A stretch of 17,395 bases of DNA from JBOFLG01 sp051657745 (GCA_051657745.1 JBOFLG010000188.1:1-17395), one strand, 5' to 3'. Numbered from the stretch's first letter, positions 1-7,481 are shown. The notes: generated from the sequence alone by a model not told the origin. A program made the numbers and translations.

Positions 1-128
1 TGCCCAACGGCGACGACCCGGCCGGCGTCATCGGTGATCACACAGCCGACGCGCGGGTTGGGGTCAGCCTCCGGGCCACGCAGAGCGGCGTCGAGCGCCT
101 GCTGCATCGGCGCGGTCTGGGTGTGCAT
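1..128 (-). CDS. ribD: Riboflavin biosynthesis protein RibD, N-terminal part (cut by window edge)
   Basis: Only the first 42 codons are present; the gene continues past base 1. The product begins MHTQTAPMQQALDAALRG and then reads DPNPRVGCVI, the typical start of the RibD deaminase domain (the PNPxVGCVI strand that precedes the zinc-binding HAE motif, which is outside the window). RibD deaminates 2,5-diamino-6-ribosylamino-pyrimidinone phosphate and, in full-length bifunctional forms, also reduces the product, in cytosolic riboflavin synthesis. I chose ATG at 128 because a purine-rich AAGGGCAGG lies just upstream; a second ATG at 107 has no ribosome site. The FMN riboswitch 122 bases upstream independently supports a riboflavin gene. 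Whether the reductase domain is present cannot be seen. Confidence 0.85.
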   Translation of the reverse strand, partial: MHTQTAPMQQALDAALRGPEADPNPRVGCVITDDAGRVVAVG

Positions 129-250
129 CGGGCCTGCCCTTGTGCCTCGAACCGGGGACGGTCTGGTGGCTCCGGGCGGAGGGCGGTAGCGCGGGCACAC
201 CGAGGTGCGCCGCCACGACGGCCGTCGCTGGGACCGGCGGTCTCGGCGAC

Positions 251-377
251 ACGTGCTGCCTACCATCCGGACTTTCACCGTCGGTCCCGGAGTTCCACCG
301 GGTCAACCGGCCGCTGGCTGCGGCCGGGTCGCGGACTGTCACCGCCGGTTCGGAATTACACCGACCCCGGAGCACGT
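251..377 (-). promoter_or_regulatory. FMN riboswitch (RFN element) controlling ribD
   Basis: Read on the minus strand, this stretch carries the conserved blocks of the FMN aptamer in order. They are GGGGTCGGTGTAATTCC, then ACCGGCGGTGACAGTCCGCG, a variable GC-rich arm, then CCGGTGGAACTCCGGGACCG, and finally ACGGTGAAAGTCCGGATGG. The closing P1 helix is a perfect 7-bp pair: ACGTGCT (377-371) with AGCACGT (257-251). The aptamer binds FMN in the leader RNA and represses riboflavin genes when FMN is plentiful. The 122 bases between aptamer and ribD start (129-250) would be the expression platform. I see no hairpin followed by a U run there, so control of translation initiation is more likely than termination, but that is inference. 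Confidence 0.95.
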
Positions 378-435
378 CAGCGACCAGTATGCCGCAGTGG
401 TCCAGTGGCCTCGGCGGAGCGACCTGTGCGGTCCC

Positions 436-861
436 TCACCCGGTGGTCGTGGCGGCCCGCGCCGCCGGCAGGGTCGCGGCGATTCCGGGGATCACCACCA
501 GAGCGACCCCGAGATGCATCAGCACCAGCCCAAGCGCTGAACTGGTGTCGGCAGCGCCGCCGAACGGGGAAATACAGGACACCGCAGTGAGGACCGTGGT
601 GAGCCGTACCCAGGTGCGCTTCGGCCGGCCAACGCGCCGCTGCAGCACCTCGGCAATCCCCCAGCCCACAAGCCCACCGATGACCGAGGAGATGAGCACG
701 GCGACGACCGGGATCTCGCGCGCCGCATCGCCGCTGTTGGCGCGGAGCACCATGCCGCCGATCGGCACGAGGAGCACCCAGACGAGCAGACCCGCCACCG
801 CGCCGCCGCCCACCGCGAGAGCACGTCGGGAGATGGTGCTGGAACCGGTGGTCGTGGTCAC
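436..861 (-). CDS. Small four-helix membrane protein, DUF6069-like
   Basis: The product is 141 aa of unknown function. Four hydrophobic segments are visible at roughly residues 15-38, 50-72, 85-105 and 108-132, with the short ends polar, so it should be an integral membrane protein. The last helix region reads LGLVLMHLGVALVVIPG, a pattern I associate with DUF6069 proteins of actinobacteria; this family assignment is from memory. The open frame extends further upstream, antisense to nothing sensible and through the pentapeptide gene. I therefore chose GTG at 861, which has GGGAG seven bases before it. It follows the pentapeptide gene by 97 bases and precedes the FMN riboswitch by 58 bases. No role in riboflavin synthesis can be inferred. 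Confidence 0.7.
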   Translation of the reverse strand: MTTTTGSSTISRRALAVGGGAVAGLLVWVLLVPIGGMVLRANSGDAAREIPVVAVLISSVIGGLVGWGIAEVLQRRVGRPKRTWVRLTTVLTAVSCISPFGGAADTSSALGLVLMHLGVALVVIPGIAATLPAARAATTTG

Positions 862-958
862 GAGAGACTCCCTGATCGGCGAACTGATGGGATCTACCGT
901 ACGACCGGATGACGGATCCGTCGCCTGCCGTGCGACGAACGGTCGCCCCGGCTCGGGT

Positions 959-1570
959 TCAGCCCTCGACAACCAGCCCGATGGCGAGCAGGATGCCGCC
1001 GGCGGCCTCCAGGTCGAGGCGCAGGCCCCGGACCCGGTTCTCGGCCGGGTCGAACGCGTACCCGTGGGCACCGAGCAGCGACGCCTCGCGCAGGTCGGTA
1101 CCGGCAAAGGTGGCTCCGGCCAGGTCGCTCCCGGCGAAATCGACCCGCCGGAGGTCGGCCTCACCGAAGTCGACATCGCGCAGCGAGCAGGACGAGAACC
1201 GCGAACGGGCGGCGACGGAGTCGCGGAACGTGCCGAGGTCGAGCCGGCACCGATCGAACTGCCAGGGGCGAGCCGACAACGGGGACGGGCGGGCCCGAGC
1301 CCACGAGACCGCGAGCGCCTTGCAGTCCACGAAGCGACAGTCCTGGAACACCGAACTGTCGAGGTCAGCCATCGACAGGTTGCACCCGGTGAAGACACAG
1401 TCGGTGAAGCGGCATCCGCGCACCACCGCCTTCTCCAGCATCGACCCGGTGAGCCGGCAACCCTCCAACTCCACCCCGTCGAGCACCTCGCCGGGCCGCA
1501 GACCATCGGTGAGGTCGAGATCGGCCGCGTAGCCGTCCGCGCTGGCCAGGCGTGCGGCGAGCGACGTCAT
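959..1570 (-). CDS. Pentapeptide-repeat protein, Qnr/MfpA-like layout
   Basis: A 203-aa protein built from A(D/N)LXX-type five-residue repeats (for example CRFTDCVFTGCNLSMADL, residues 53-70, and VDFGEADLRRVDFAGSDL, 133-150). Such repeats fold into a right-handed quadrilateral beta-helix. Two repeat blocks (about 30-85 and 105-168) are split by a short Pro/Arg/Ser-rich loop at 90-103. A hydrophobic C-terminal helix with LDLEAAGGILLAIGLVVE (185-202) follows. Repeats, an interrupting loop and a C-terminal hydrophobic segment recall the gyrase-protecting Qnr and MfpA proteins, whose C-terminal helix dimerises. A gyrase link here is only an analogy. The start codon overlaps the rpe stop by four bases (ATGA), so translation is probably coupled to rpe. 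Confidence 0.85.
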   Translation of the reverse strand: MTSLAARLASADGYAADLDLTDGLRPGEVLDGVELEGCRLTGSMLEKAVVRGCRFTDCVFTGCNLSMADLDSSVFQDCRFVDCKALAVSWARARPSPLSARPWQFDRCRLDLGTFRDSVAARSRFSSCSLRDVDFGEADLRRVDFAGSDLAGATFAGTDLREASLLGAHGYAFDPAENRVRGLRLDLEAAGGILLAIGLVVEG

Positions 1571-2226
1571 CCGGCACGGTGCGCCGTGGCCAGCGCGCGC
1601 AACTCGTTGACCGCAGCGGCGGCTGACTCGGCCCCGTAGACAGCCGAGCCTGCGACGAACACGTCAGCCCCGGCCTCGGCGCACTGCCCGATCGTGTCGG
1701 CCGACACCCCGCCGTCGACCTGCACCCACACCTCGCCGCCGTGGCGGCGTACCGCCTCCCGCACCTGGCGCACCTTCGGCAACTGGTCGGCCATGAACGA
1801 CTGCCCGCCGAAACCGGGCTCGACGGTCATCACGAGCACCATGTCGATCTCAGCCAGCAGCCCCGCGTACGGCGCGAACGCAGTGCCGGGCTTCACTGCG
1901 ACCGCGGCTCGCGCACCCGCTGACCGGATGGCGCGCGCGGTGGCCACCGCGTCACGGACCGCCTCGACGTGGACGGTGACCGAGCCGGCCCCGGCCTCGG
2001 CATACTCGGGCGCCCAGCGGTCGGGGTCCTCGATCATCAGGTGGCAGTCGAGCGGCACCGGTGACACCGACACCAGGGCCTCGACCACTGGCAGGCCGAG
2101 GGTGAGATTGGGCACGAAATGGTTGTCCATGACATCGACATGCGCCCAGTCGGCGCCCGCGACCGCCTCCAGGTCACGCTGGAGGTTGGCGAAGTCGGCG
2201 GCAAGGATCGAGGGCGAAATCTGCAC
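1567..2226 (-). CDS. rpe: Ribulose-phosphate 3-epimerase
   Basis: Interconverts D-ribulose 5-phosphate and D-xylulose 5-phosphate in the cytosolic pentose phosphate pathway; ribulose 5-phosphate is also a riboflavin precursor. The 219-aa product shows the family signatures: ISPSILAADFANL (3-15), HVDVMDNHFVPN (29-40), CHLMIEDP (61-68), MTVEPGFGGQSF (133-144) and VQVDGGV (168-174). Expected metal ligands are visible as H29, D31, H62 and D171. The usual MDGHFVPN is MDNHFVPN here. I chose GTG at 2226 because GTAGGG lies eight bases upstream and the N-terminus then matches the family. TTG at 2253 or GTG at 2250 would add nine or eight residues. The gene ends in a 4-bp overlap with the pentapeptide gene and follows map closely. 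Confidence 0.95.
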   Translation of the reverse strand: MQISPSILAADFANLQRDLEAVAGADWAHVDVMDNHFVPNLTLGLPVVEALVSVSPVPLDCHLMIEDPDRWAPEYAEAGAGSVTVHVEAVRDAVATARAIRSAGARAAVAVKPGTAFAPYAGLLAEIDMVLVMTVEPGFGGQSFMADQLPKVRQVREAVRRHGGEVWVQVDGGVSADTIGQCAEAGADVFVAGSAVYGAESAAAAVNELRALATAHRAG

Positions 2227-2258
2227 GGCGGCAACCCTACTCGGGCGCACCAACCGGC

Positions 2259-3026
2259 TCAGGACCGCGCCGTCAGCACGAGTGGGTCACCCTCGGTGAC
2301 CGCAACGGTGTGCTCGGAGTGCGCGCCGCGAGAGCCGTCGGCGCTGCGGATGGTCCAGCCGTCGGGGTCGGTGACGATCGCAGCACCACCAGCAGTGAGC
2401 CACGGTTCGATCGCCAGCACCAGACCGGGCCGCAGCTGCAGCCCTCGCCCCGGCAGCCCGTCGTTCGGCACATGGGGGTCACCGTGCATGATGCGTCCCA
2501 CCCCATGCCCACCGAACTGGGTGTTGATGTGGTACCCGGACTCGCGAGCGCATGCGCCGATGGTCGCCGAGATATCACCGAGCCGGTTGCCCGGCCGCAT
2601 CAGGTCGACTGCGGCCTCGAGCGCCCGTTCGGTGGTGGCGATGAGGTCGAGGTCCTCCGCACGGGGGGTGCCCACGACCAGGCTGGTGGCCGAGTCGGCC
2701 ACCCATCCGTCCACCGAGGCGGCGAAGTCAAGACTGAGCACGTCGCCGTCGCGCAGCCGGTACCGGTGCGGAAGCCCATGCAGCACAGCGTCATTGACCG
2801 AGGTGCACAGCACCTTGCCGAACGGCATCGCACCGAACGACGGGTGGTAGTCGACGTAGCAGGACACTGCGCCACGATCCCGGATCAGCTCGGCCGCCAG
2901 GCCGTCAAGCTCGAGCAGATCGACCCCGACCTCGGCTGCGGCCCGCAACCGGGTCAGTACCTCAGCGACGAACCGGCCGGCCGGGCGCATCGCCTCGACC
3001 TCGGCCGGGGTGAGTATCTCGATCAT
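2259..3026 (-). CDS. map: Methionine aminopeptidase, type I
   Basis: Removes the initiator methionine from nascent proteins after deformylation, in the cytosol. The 255-aa length and all metal-centre residues of the pita-bread fold are present. H83 lies in VLHGLP. D100 and D111 lie in LSLDFAASVDGWVADSA. H174 lies in GGHGVGR, E207 in LAIEPWL and E238 in AHSEHT. There is no N-terminal SH3-like extension, as some actinobacterial paralogues have. ATG at 3026 is the natural start although the ribosome site is weak. The gene lies 11 bases after rsmB and 32 bases before the chosen rpe start. With fmt two genes upstream, the run supplies both ends of N-terminal methionine handling. Many actinobacteria carry more than one map gene, so this may be one of several. 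Confidence 0.95.
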   Translation of the reverse strand: MIEILTPAEVEAMRPAGRFVAEVLTRLRAAAEVGVDLLELDGLAAELIRDRGAVSCYVDYHPSFGAMPFGKVLCTSVNDAVLHGLPHRYRLRDGDVLSLDFAASVDGWVADSATSLVVGTPRAEDLDLIATTERALEAAVDLMRPGNRLGDISATIGACARESGYHINTQFGGHGVGRIMHGDPHVPNDGLPGRGLQLRPGLVLAIEPWLTAGGAAIVTDPDGWTIRSADGSRGAHSEHTVAVTEGDPLVLTARS

Positions 3027-3037
3027 CGTGGGTCAGG

Positions 3038-4726
3038 CTAACCGGCCCCACCGGTGGCCCGCTCGGCCGTTCTGCGTAGCAGTGCCAGAAACATCGCGTC
3101 CGTGCCATGAACGTGCGGCCAGAGCTGGACGAACGGGCCGTCACCGAGCCCGGCAAGCGGCGCTCCGGCGGCATCGGTCACCAACGGGCGCGCGTCGACC
3201 ACCTCCACGTCGCCGCGCCGCTTCAGCACGTCGGACACCACGAACCGAGTCTCCGCAACGTGCGGGCTACAGGTGGCGTACGCGACCACGCCACCCGGCG
3301 CCACCGCGTCCAGCGCCGAGCGGAGCAGGTCGCGCTGCAGTGGCCCCAGGGTGCCGAGATCGGCCGGCTGTCGGCGCCAGCGCGCCTCCGGGCGCCGCCG
3401 CAGCGCGCCGAGGCCGGTGCACGGCACATCGACGAGCACCCTCGCGTACCCGCCCGGCTCGTCGGCGCCGACCTCGCGCCCGTCGGCGGTGCGCACCTCG
3501 ACCGACCGGCCCGCGGATGCCGCCCGCTCGCCGAGCGCGGTGAGCGTGGCCCGCACCAACTCAGCGCGGTGTGGGCTGACCTCCACCGCCACCAGGTCCG
3601 CAGCGGACTGAATGGCCAACGCGCCGAGCACGCCTGCCTTACCGCCCGGGCCGGCGCACAGGTCCAACCACCGGTTCGGCAGGCCCGGCGGCAACTCCGC
3701 TCGGGCCAGTGCGAGGGCGACCAGCTGAGAACCGTCATCCTGCACCGCAGCCCGGCCCTCTCGCACGGCGCAGACGCCACCAGGGTCTCCGGAGCGCAGC
3801 ACCGCACCGATCGGCGAGGTACCGCTTGGCTCGGCGTCCGCCGCAGCCACCAGTTCCGCAACGGTGGCCAGGCCGGGGCGGGCGACAAGATGCACTCGGG
3901 GTGGCTCATTGTCGGCCGCAAGCAGCGCCTCGAGGTGGGTGTCGACGTCATCAGGGCCAGCGTGTTCGTGAGCGAGCAACGCCTGCCGCAACGCGCCGAC
4001 GACCCACTCCGGATGGGACCAGCGCACCGCGAGCGCGGGTGCTCCCCCGCCGGCCGGCACCACGGCATCCCGCCACTGCTCGACGTCACGCTCGGCGACC
4101 CGCCGAAGCACCGCGTTGACCAGACCGCTCACCCCGACGCCCGCCACCGAGCGGGCCAGCCCGACAGTCTGATCGGATGCCGCGTGCACCGGGACGCGCA
4201 TGCCGAGCAGCTGGTGCGCTCCGAGTCGGAGCACGTCGAGCACCTCGGGGTCGATGCGATCGACCGTACGGTCCGCTGCCGCGGCGATGACCCCGTCGTA
4301 GAAGCCCTGCCACCGGATGGTGCCGAACGCGAGCTCGGTGGCGAACGCGGCATCGCGACCGCGGAGCCGATGCCGACGCAGCAGGCTTGACAACTCGAGG
4401 TTGGCGTAGGCGCCGCCGGCCACTGCCCGCAGCAACGCGTACGCGGCGAACCGGGTGGGTTCGGCCCGCCGGGTGCGCCCCGAGGGGGCGGTGACGCTGC
4501 GAGCCCGAGGGCCGCGCCGTCGCTCTCCGGCATCCTGCGTTCGACTGCCCGGGATTCGGGTGTCCTGCGCACGGGTGTCCTGCGCACGGGTGTCACGGTG
4601 GGCCGGTCCGCGGTCCACTCGGTGCCGACCGGTGCGGCCGCGGTCGTCGGGGTTGCGGCTGGTGCCGTCATCGGGGTTGCGATCGTCGGGGTTGCGGCTG
4701 GTGCCGTCGTCGGGGCGGTCAGTCAC
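3038..4726 (-). CDS. rsmB: 16S rRNA (cytosine(967)-C5)-methyltransferase RsmB
   Basis: Methylates a cytosine of 16S rRNA (C967 in E. coli numbering) with S-adenosylmethionine. The 562-aa product has four parts. The first is a low-complexity Arg/Asp/Thr-rich extension (1-88). A NusB-like RNA-binding domain follows (about 90-225, AYALLRAVAGGAYANLEL). Next is the SAM-binding motif WLDLCAGPGGK (353-363). Last come the catalytic motifs DVPCTGLG (433-440, C436) and ATCSPHVAET (484-493, C486), the two cysteines of RsmB/Nop2 enzymes. GTG at 4726 overlaps the fmt stop by eight bases and has GGGGGCGAG just upstream; TTG at 4729 is the alternative. The N-terminal extension is encoded by direct repeats (see separate entries) and is absent from E. 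coli RsmB. Confidence 0.95.
   Translation of the reverse strand: MTDRPDDGTSRNPDDRNPDDGTSRNPDDRGRTGRHRVDRGPAHRDTRAQDTRAQDTRIPGSRTQDAGERRRGPRARSVTAPSGRTRRAEPTRFAAYALLRAVAGGAYANLELSSLLRRHRLRGRDAAFATELAFGTIRWQGFYDGVIAAAADRTVDRIDPEVLDVLRLGAHQLLGMRVPVHAASDQTVGLARSVAGVGVSGLVNAVLRRVAERDVEQWRDAVVPAGGGAPALAVRWSHPEWVVGALRQALLAHEHAGPDDVDTHLEALLAADNEPPRVHLVARPGLATVAELVAAADAEPSGTSPIGAVLRSGDPGGVCAVREGRAAVQDDGSQLVALALARAELPPGLPNRWLDLCAGPGGKAGVLGALAIQSAADLVAVEVSPHRAELVRATLTALGERAASAGRSVEVRTADGREVGADEPGGYARVLVDVPCTGLGALRRRPEARWRRQPADLGTLGPLQRDLLRSALDAVAPGGVVAYATCSPHVAETRFVVSDVLKRRGDVEVVDARPLVTDAAGAPLAGLGDGPFVQLWPHVHGTDAMFLALLRRTAERATGGAG
4558..4594. repeat. 15-bp tandem repeat in the rsmB N-terminal extension
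   Basis: Two exact copies of gggtgtcctgcgcac (4558-4572, 4573-4587) plus a partial third (4588-4594). On the coding strand they give the repeated peptide DTRAQ. In-frame length (15 bp) means copy-number change would not break rsmB. Confidence 0.9.
4644..4716. repeat. 39-bp-period direct repeat at the rsmB 5' end
   Basis: An identical 26-base block (4644-4669 and 4683-4708, starting tcgtcggggttgcggctg) recurs with a 39-base period. It encodes the repeated NPDDGTSR peptide near the RsmB N-terminus. The period is a multiple of three, so expansion keeps the frame. Confidence 0.9.
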
Positions 4727-5666
4727 CAAGGTGCTCGCCCCCAGTGATCCGCACGCCCCGAGCCCAGTCCGGCGCCGGCATCCAGGACTTGCCGAGCGGG
4801 CCCACCTCGCCCAGCTCGACCGGTCCGGATGCCGTCCCGACGTGCACCGAGCGCTTCGTCACGTGCACCGAACCAGGAGCGAGAGCAGCGAGCCCAGCCA
4901 GGTCCGGCAGCGACGGCGTCATCCGCACCGGCCCCACCTTGAGACGCTCACCACGGAAGGTGGTCCAGGCCCCGGGCGCCGGAGTGCAGCCACGCACGTG
5001 CCGGTCGACAACATGAGCTGGCAGAGCCCACCGCACGCGAGCCTCGTCGGTGCCGAGTTTGGGCGCGACGCTGACCCCGTCATCCGGCTGAGGAATCGGG
5101 GCCAGGGTGCCGCTCTCGAGGCCGTTAAGGGTGGCGATGAGCAGGTCCGCGCCGGCCTGCGCGAGCCGGTCCAGCAGGGTGCCCGCGGTGTCGTCCGGAC
5201 GCACCGGCTCGGTGAGCGTGCCGTAGACCGGGCCGGTGTCCAGGCCCTCGTCGATCACGAAGGTGGTCGCCCCGGTCACCTCCTCGCCGGCCATCACCGC
5301 GCGCTGCACCGGGGCGGCCCCGCGCCAGGCGGGCAGCAGCGAGAAGTGCAGGTTGACCCAGCCATGACGAGGGATCCCACGAGCGGCGCGCGGTACCAGT
5401 GCGCCGTACGCCACGACGGGGACACAGTCAGGCGCTATTGCGCGCAACTGATCCAGGAATCTCGGATCCCGCGGGTGCGCCGGGGCAAGCACCTCGAGTC
5501 CGTGCCCGAGCGCGACATCCTTGACTGGGGATGACGTGAGCATGCGTCCGCGCCCGGCCCGCGCGTCCGGGCGGGTGACCACGGCGACAACGTCGTGCCG
5601 GGAGGCGAGGAGCGCCAGGAGCGAGGGAACCGCAGCCGTCGGAGTACCGGCGAAGACAAGGCGCAC
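4719..5666 (-). CDS. fmt: Methionyl-tRNA formyltransferase
   Basis: Transfers the formyl group of 10-formyltetrahydrofolate to initiator methionyl-tRNA in the cytosol. The 315-aa length is normal. The N-terminus MRLVFAGTPTAAVPSL and the folate-site block VNLHFSLLPAWRGAAPVQRA (104-123) are diagnostic. They contain the Asn and His of the catalytic triad, and the Asp lies in DEGLDTGP (139-146). The C-terminal tRNA-binding domain includes RGCTPAPGAWTTF. GTG at 5666 is fixed by a TAG stop four codons upstream, although its ribosome site is weak. It is followed by rsmB with an 8-bp overlap, so the two are surely co-translated. In many relatives priA lies directly upstream of fmt; here a transporter island sits between them. 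Confidence 0.96.
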   Translation of the reverse strand: MRLVFAGTPTAAVPSLLALLASRHDVVAVVTRPDARAGRGRMLTSSPVKDVALGHGLEVLAPAHPRDPRFLDQLRAIAPDCVPVVAYGALVPRAARGIPRHGWVNLHFSLLPAWRGAAPVQRAVMAGEEVTGATTFVIDEGLDTGPVYGTLTEPVRPDDTAGTLLDRLAQAGADLLIATLNGLESGTLAPIPQPDDGVSVAPKLGTDEARVRWALPAHVVDRHVRGCTPAPGAWTTFRGERLKVGPVRMTPSLPDLAGLAALAPGSVHVTKRSVHVGTASGPVELGEVGPLGKSWMPAPDWARGVRITGGEHLGD

Positions 5667-5677
5667 CTGCTGAGTCT

Positions 5678-5717
5678 AGGAGGACCCCGCGGGGCCTCCT
5701 GACAGCGCTAGTGTCAG
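5678..5717. other. Two adjacent inverted repeats in the fmt leader
   Basis: Arms aggagg/cctcct with inner cccc/gggg and a gc loop (5678-5700, one bulged base) adjoin ctgaca-7-tgtcag (5699-5717). They begin 12 bases upstream of the fmt GTG. On the minus strand the first would fold into a very GC-rich hairpin. No U run follows, so they could be a factor-assisted terminator for the transporter island or a translational leader for fmt. Function is inference. Confidence 0.5.
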
Positions 5718-5959
5718 ACGATGAACGCGCTCGTGACGCCGCCGGCACCAACCACCGCACCATCAGCAGGCACGACGGCGCCACTCAGCACGGTCCACAT
5801 CCCGCACCGGGCCTGACCCCGACCCGGTGCCCCGGACCACTCGTGGGCTCCACGCCGTGATACCGCACCCGGACACACCTCACGACCGATGCCGGTCAGC
5901 GTGGCCGACACCGATGTGAAACTCTTCGCAACCGTGATGGTGGCACCACAGGCCGACAA
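5714..5959 (-). CDS. Unrecognised 81-aa ORF behind the transporter, possible remnant
   Basis: I do not recognise this product. It opens with TTG six bases after the transporter stop and reads TITVAKSFTSVSATLTGIG, then ends WTVLSGAVVPADGAVVGAG-GVTSAFIV. The composition (Val, Ser, Gly, Thr) resembles a beta-sandwich or enzyme C-terminus rather than a random frame, but there is no ribosome site and no clear start. It could be a short gene co-transcribed with the transporter, or the decayed 3' end of a neighbouring carbohydrate gene. It could equally be a chance open frame in high-GC DNA. The same 250 bases contain nothing better on either strand. Confidence 0.25.
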   Translation of the reverse strand: MSACGATITVAKSFTSVSATLTGIGREVCPGAVSRRGAHEWSGAPGRGQARCGMWTVLSGAVVPADGAVVGAGGVTSAFIV

Positions 5960-5965
5960 TCGGGC

Positions 5966-7339
5966 TCAGTCCGCTAGCGCGACCTCGCGTTCCTCCAACT
6001 TCTCGCGCAATTCCTGCTGCATCTTCTCGGTGATCGGGTATCCCCGCATGATGGCTGCGCCGACGAGGCTACAAACGATCGGGCTGAGTACGTAGGTAGA
6101 CGTCAGGATGAGGCTCTGCGTCTGATCCTGGATGAGTCCGGGCGCGGATTCGAAACTGAATATGTCCAGAAGCCACAGCACCAATGCCGGCCCCAAAGCC
6201 AGCGAGAGCTTCGTGACCATTGACCAGGCGGCAAAGAACTGCCCGGTGCGATTCTCTCCCGAGCGCACCCTGTCCAAGTCAATCACGTCGGCCTTCATGG
6301 AGTTGGTGAGCGGCGCCACCGCTCCTACCGCAAAGCCAGTGACGGCAATGATCGGGAACAAGTACAGCAAATCTCCCTCCCCGAGAAAGAAGAGGAATGG
6401 ATTGACTGCCGCCATCAGGATGAGGCTGTACATCCAGGCACGGTGCTTGCCAATACGCTTGGACAACCAGATCCAGAACGGGACACTGGCCAGCCCGGCA
6501 ATAAAGTTGACAAGAAGCACGCCTATCCCTGCATCCTCCTCGCCAAGCACTCCTCTGACAAAGAAGATGAACAAGGTCGCTGACCCGGCCATCCCAATGA
6601 ACACGATGAAAAACGCGAACACGAGGCGTTTGAACGGCCCATTGTCGAGCATCAGCCGCAGCCCGCCAGATAGTGCCACGTGCGACGCTGGATGAGTCCG
6701 ACCCTGGCGTTGCTGCTCCGCGACGCCAAGCACCGACGCGGCGATGGTCGTGGGAAGCAGGATCAACAGCATGATTCCCATGATGGTGATCACTGCCGGC
6801 GTACCGCCGTAGCCGAATTGGGTCAACGCCACTACTGGTATCACCTGCGCAACAATCGTCGCAACCAGACCGATACTGGTACGCCAACCGGTGATCCGTG
6901 ACCGTTCGTTGTAGTCGCTCGACAGCTCAGCCGCCCAGGCGTAGTAGGGGATGAAAATTATGGTCCAGCCGAGCCACAGTATCGACGTGGCGACGAAGAA
7001 CCAGAGAATGCCGGGGTTTCCTGGCGGAAAAAACAACGCGTACACCCCGAGCATCGCGACAGGCAGCCCCGCCACCATCCATACGCGCCGCCTTCCATGC
7101 GTGATTCCGGTGCGGTCGCTCAGGACACCCACAATCGGATCAGTGACGATGTCCAGCAGTCGCGACAGAAGCATCGCGGTTCCTACCAGCGCCGCACTGA
7201 GGCCTAGGTCCTGGATATAGAAGTTGGGAATGAATGCCAGTACCGGAAGTGTCGACACCTGAAGCGGCATCTCGCTCACGCCGTACAGAAACAAGGTCTT
7301 CCTGGGAATCGGTGGCGCCACTTTTGGCACGTCAACCAC
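5966..7339 (-). CDS. GPH-family (MelB-like) sugar:cation symporter
   Basis: A 457-aa polytopic membrane protein, about twelve hydrophobic helices, of the glycoside-pentoside-hexuronide:cation symporter family within MFS. Signatures seen are SRLLDIVTDPIVGVLSDRTG (59-78), HGRRRVWMVAG and AELSSDYNERSRITGWR. Near the C-terminal half, GENRTGQFFAAWSMVTKLSL is also typical. The aspartates D63 and D67 match the D55/D59 pair that binds the coupling cation in E. coli MelB. The substrate cannot be told. I chose GTG at 7339 because a perfect AGGAGG lies eight bases upstream; the frame continues upstream with uncharacteristic sequence. Base composition is clearly lower in GC (33 of 60 bases at 6421-6480 against 45 of 60 at 9421-9480 in priA), which suggests horizontal acquisition. 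No hydrolase partner is visible. Confidence 0.9.
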   Translation of the reverse strand: MVDVPKVAPPIPRKTLFLYGVSEMPLQVSTLPVLAFIPNFYIQDLGLSAALVGTAMLLSRLLDIVTDPIVGVLSDRTGITHGRRRVWMVAGLPVAMLGVYALFFPPGNPGILWFFVATSILWLGWTIIFIPYYAWAAELSSDYNERSRITGWRTSIGLVATIVAQVIPVVALTQFGYGGTPAVITIMGIMLLILLPTTIAASVLGVAEQQRQGRTHPASHVALSGGLRLMLDNGPFKRLVFAFFIVFIGMAGSATLFIFFVRGVLGEEDAGIGVLLVNFIAGLASVPFWIWLSKRIGKHRAWMYSLILMAAVNPFLFFLGEGDLLYLFPIIAVTGFAVGAVAPLTNSMKADVIDLDRVRSGENRTGQFFAAWSMVTKLSLALGPALVLWLLDIFSFESAPGLIQDQTQSLILTSTYVLSPIVCSLVGAAIMRGYPITEKMQQELREKLEEREVALAD

Positions 7340-7413
7340 GTCACGGCCCTCCTGCATCGCGAATGAACGGGCGCTGGACCAGGGGTGAGGACCCATGGCT
7401 GCGGCCGTGTTCG

Positions 7414-7481
7414 AAGGGTAGCGCCAGCACCCTTGAAAGTCGATACACAATGGCCCGCGACTTGCCGTTTTTTCGGCCATT
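7414..7481. promoter_or_regulatory. Candidate operator/promoter region of the transporter gene
   Basis: Two inverted repeats lie 75-142 bases upstream of the transporter start. One has arms aagggt and accctt around nine bases (7414-7434). The other has aatggcc and ggccatt (7449-7455, 7475-7481) around an AT-richer core that itself contains gccg-tttttt-cggc. Such sites suit a sugar-responsive repressor. No clear -35/-10 pair could be fixed. Confidence 0.3.

Noticed and set aside
140..1639. 499-codon plus-strand open frame
   Set aside because: It runs antisense through ribD's leader, the riboswitch, the membrane-protein gene and the pentapeptide gene; its composition is shadow-like and those genes have clear motifs.
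3107..4390. 427-codon plus-strand open frame
   Set aside because: Antisense to rsmB, whose catalytic motifs are intact; a high-GC shadow.
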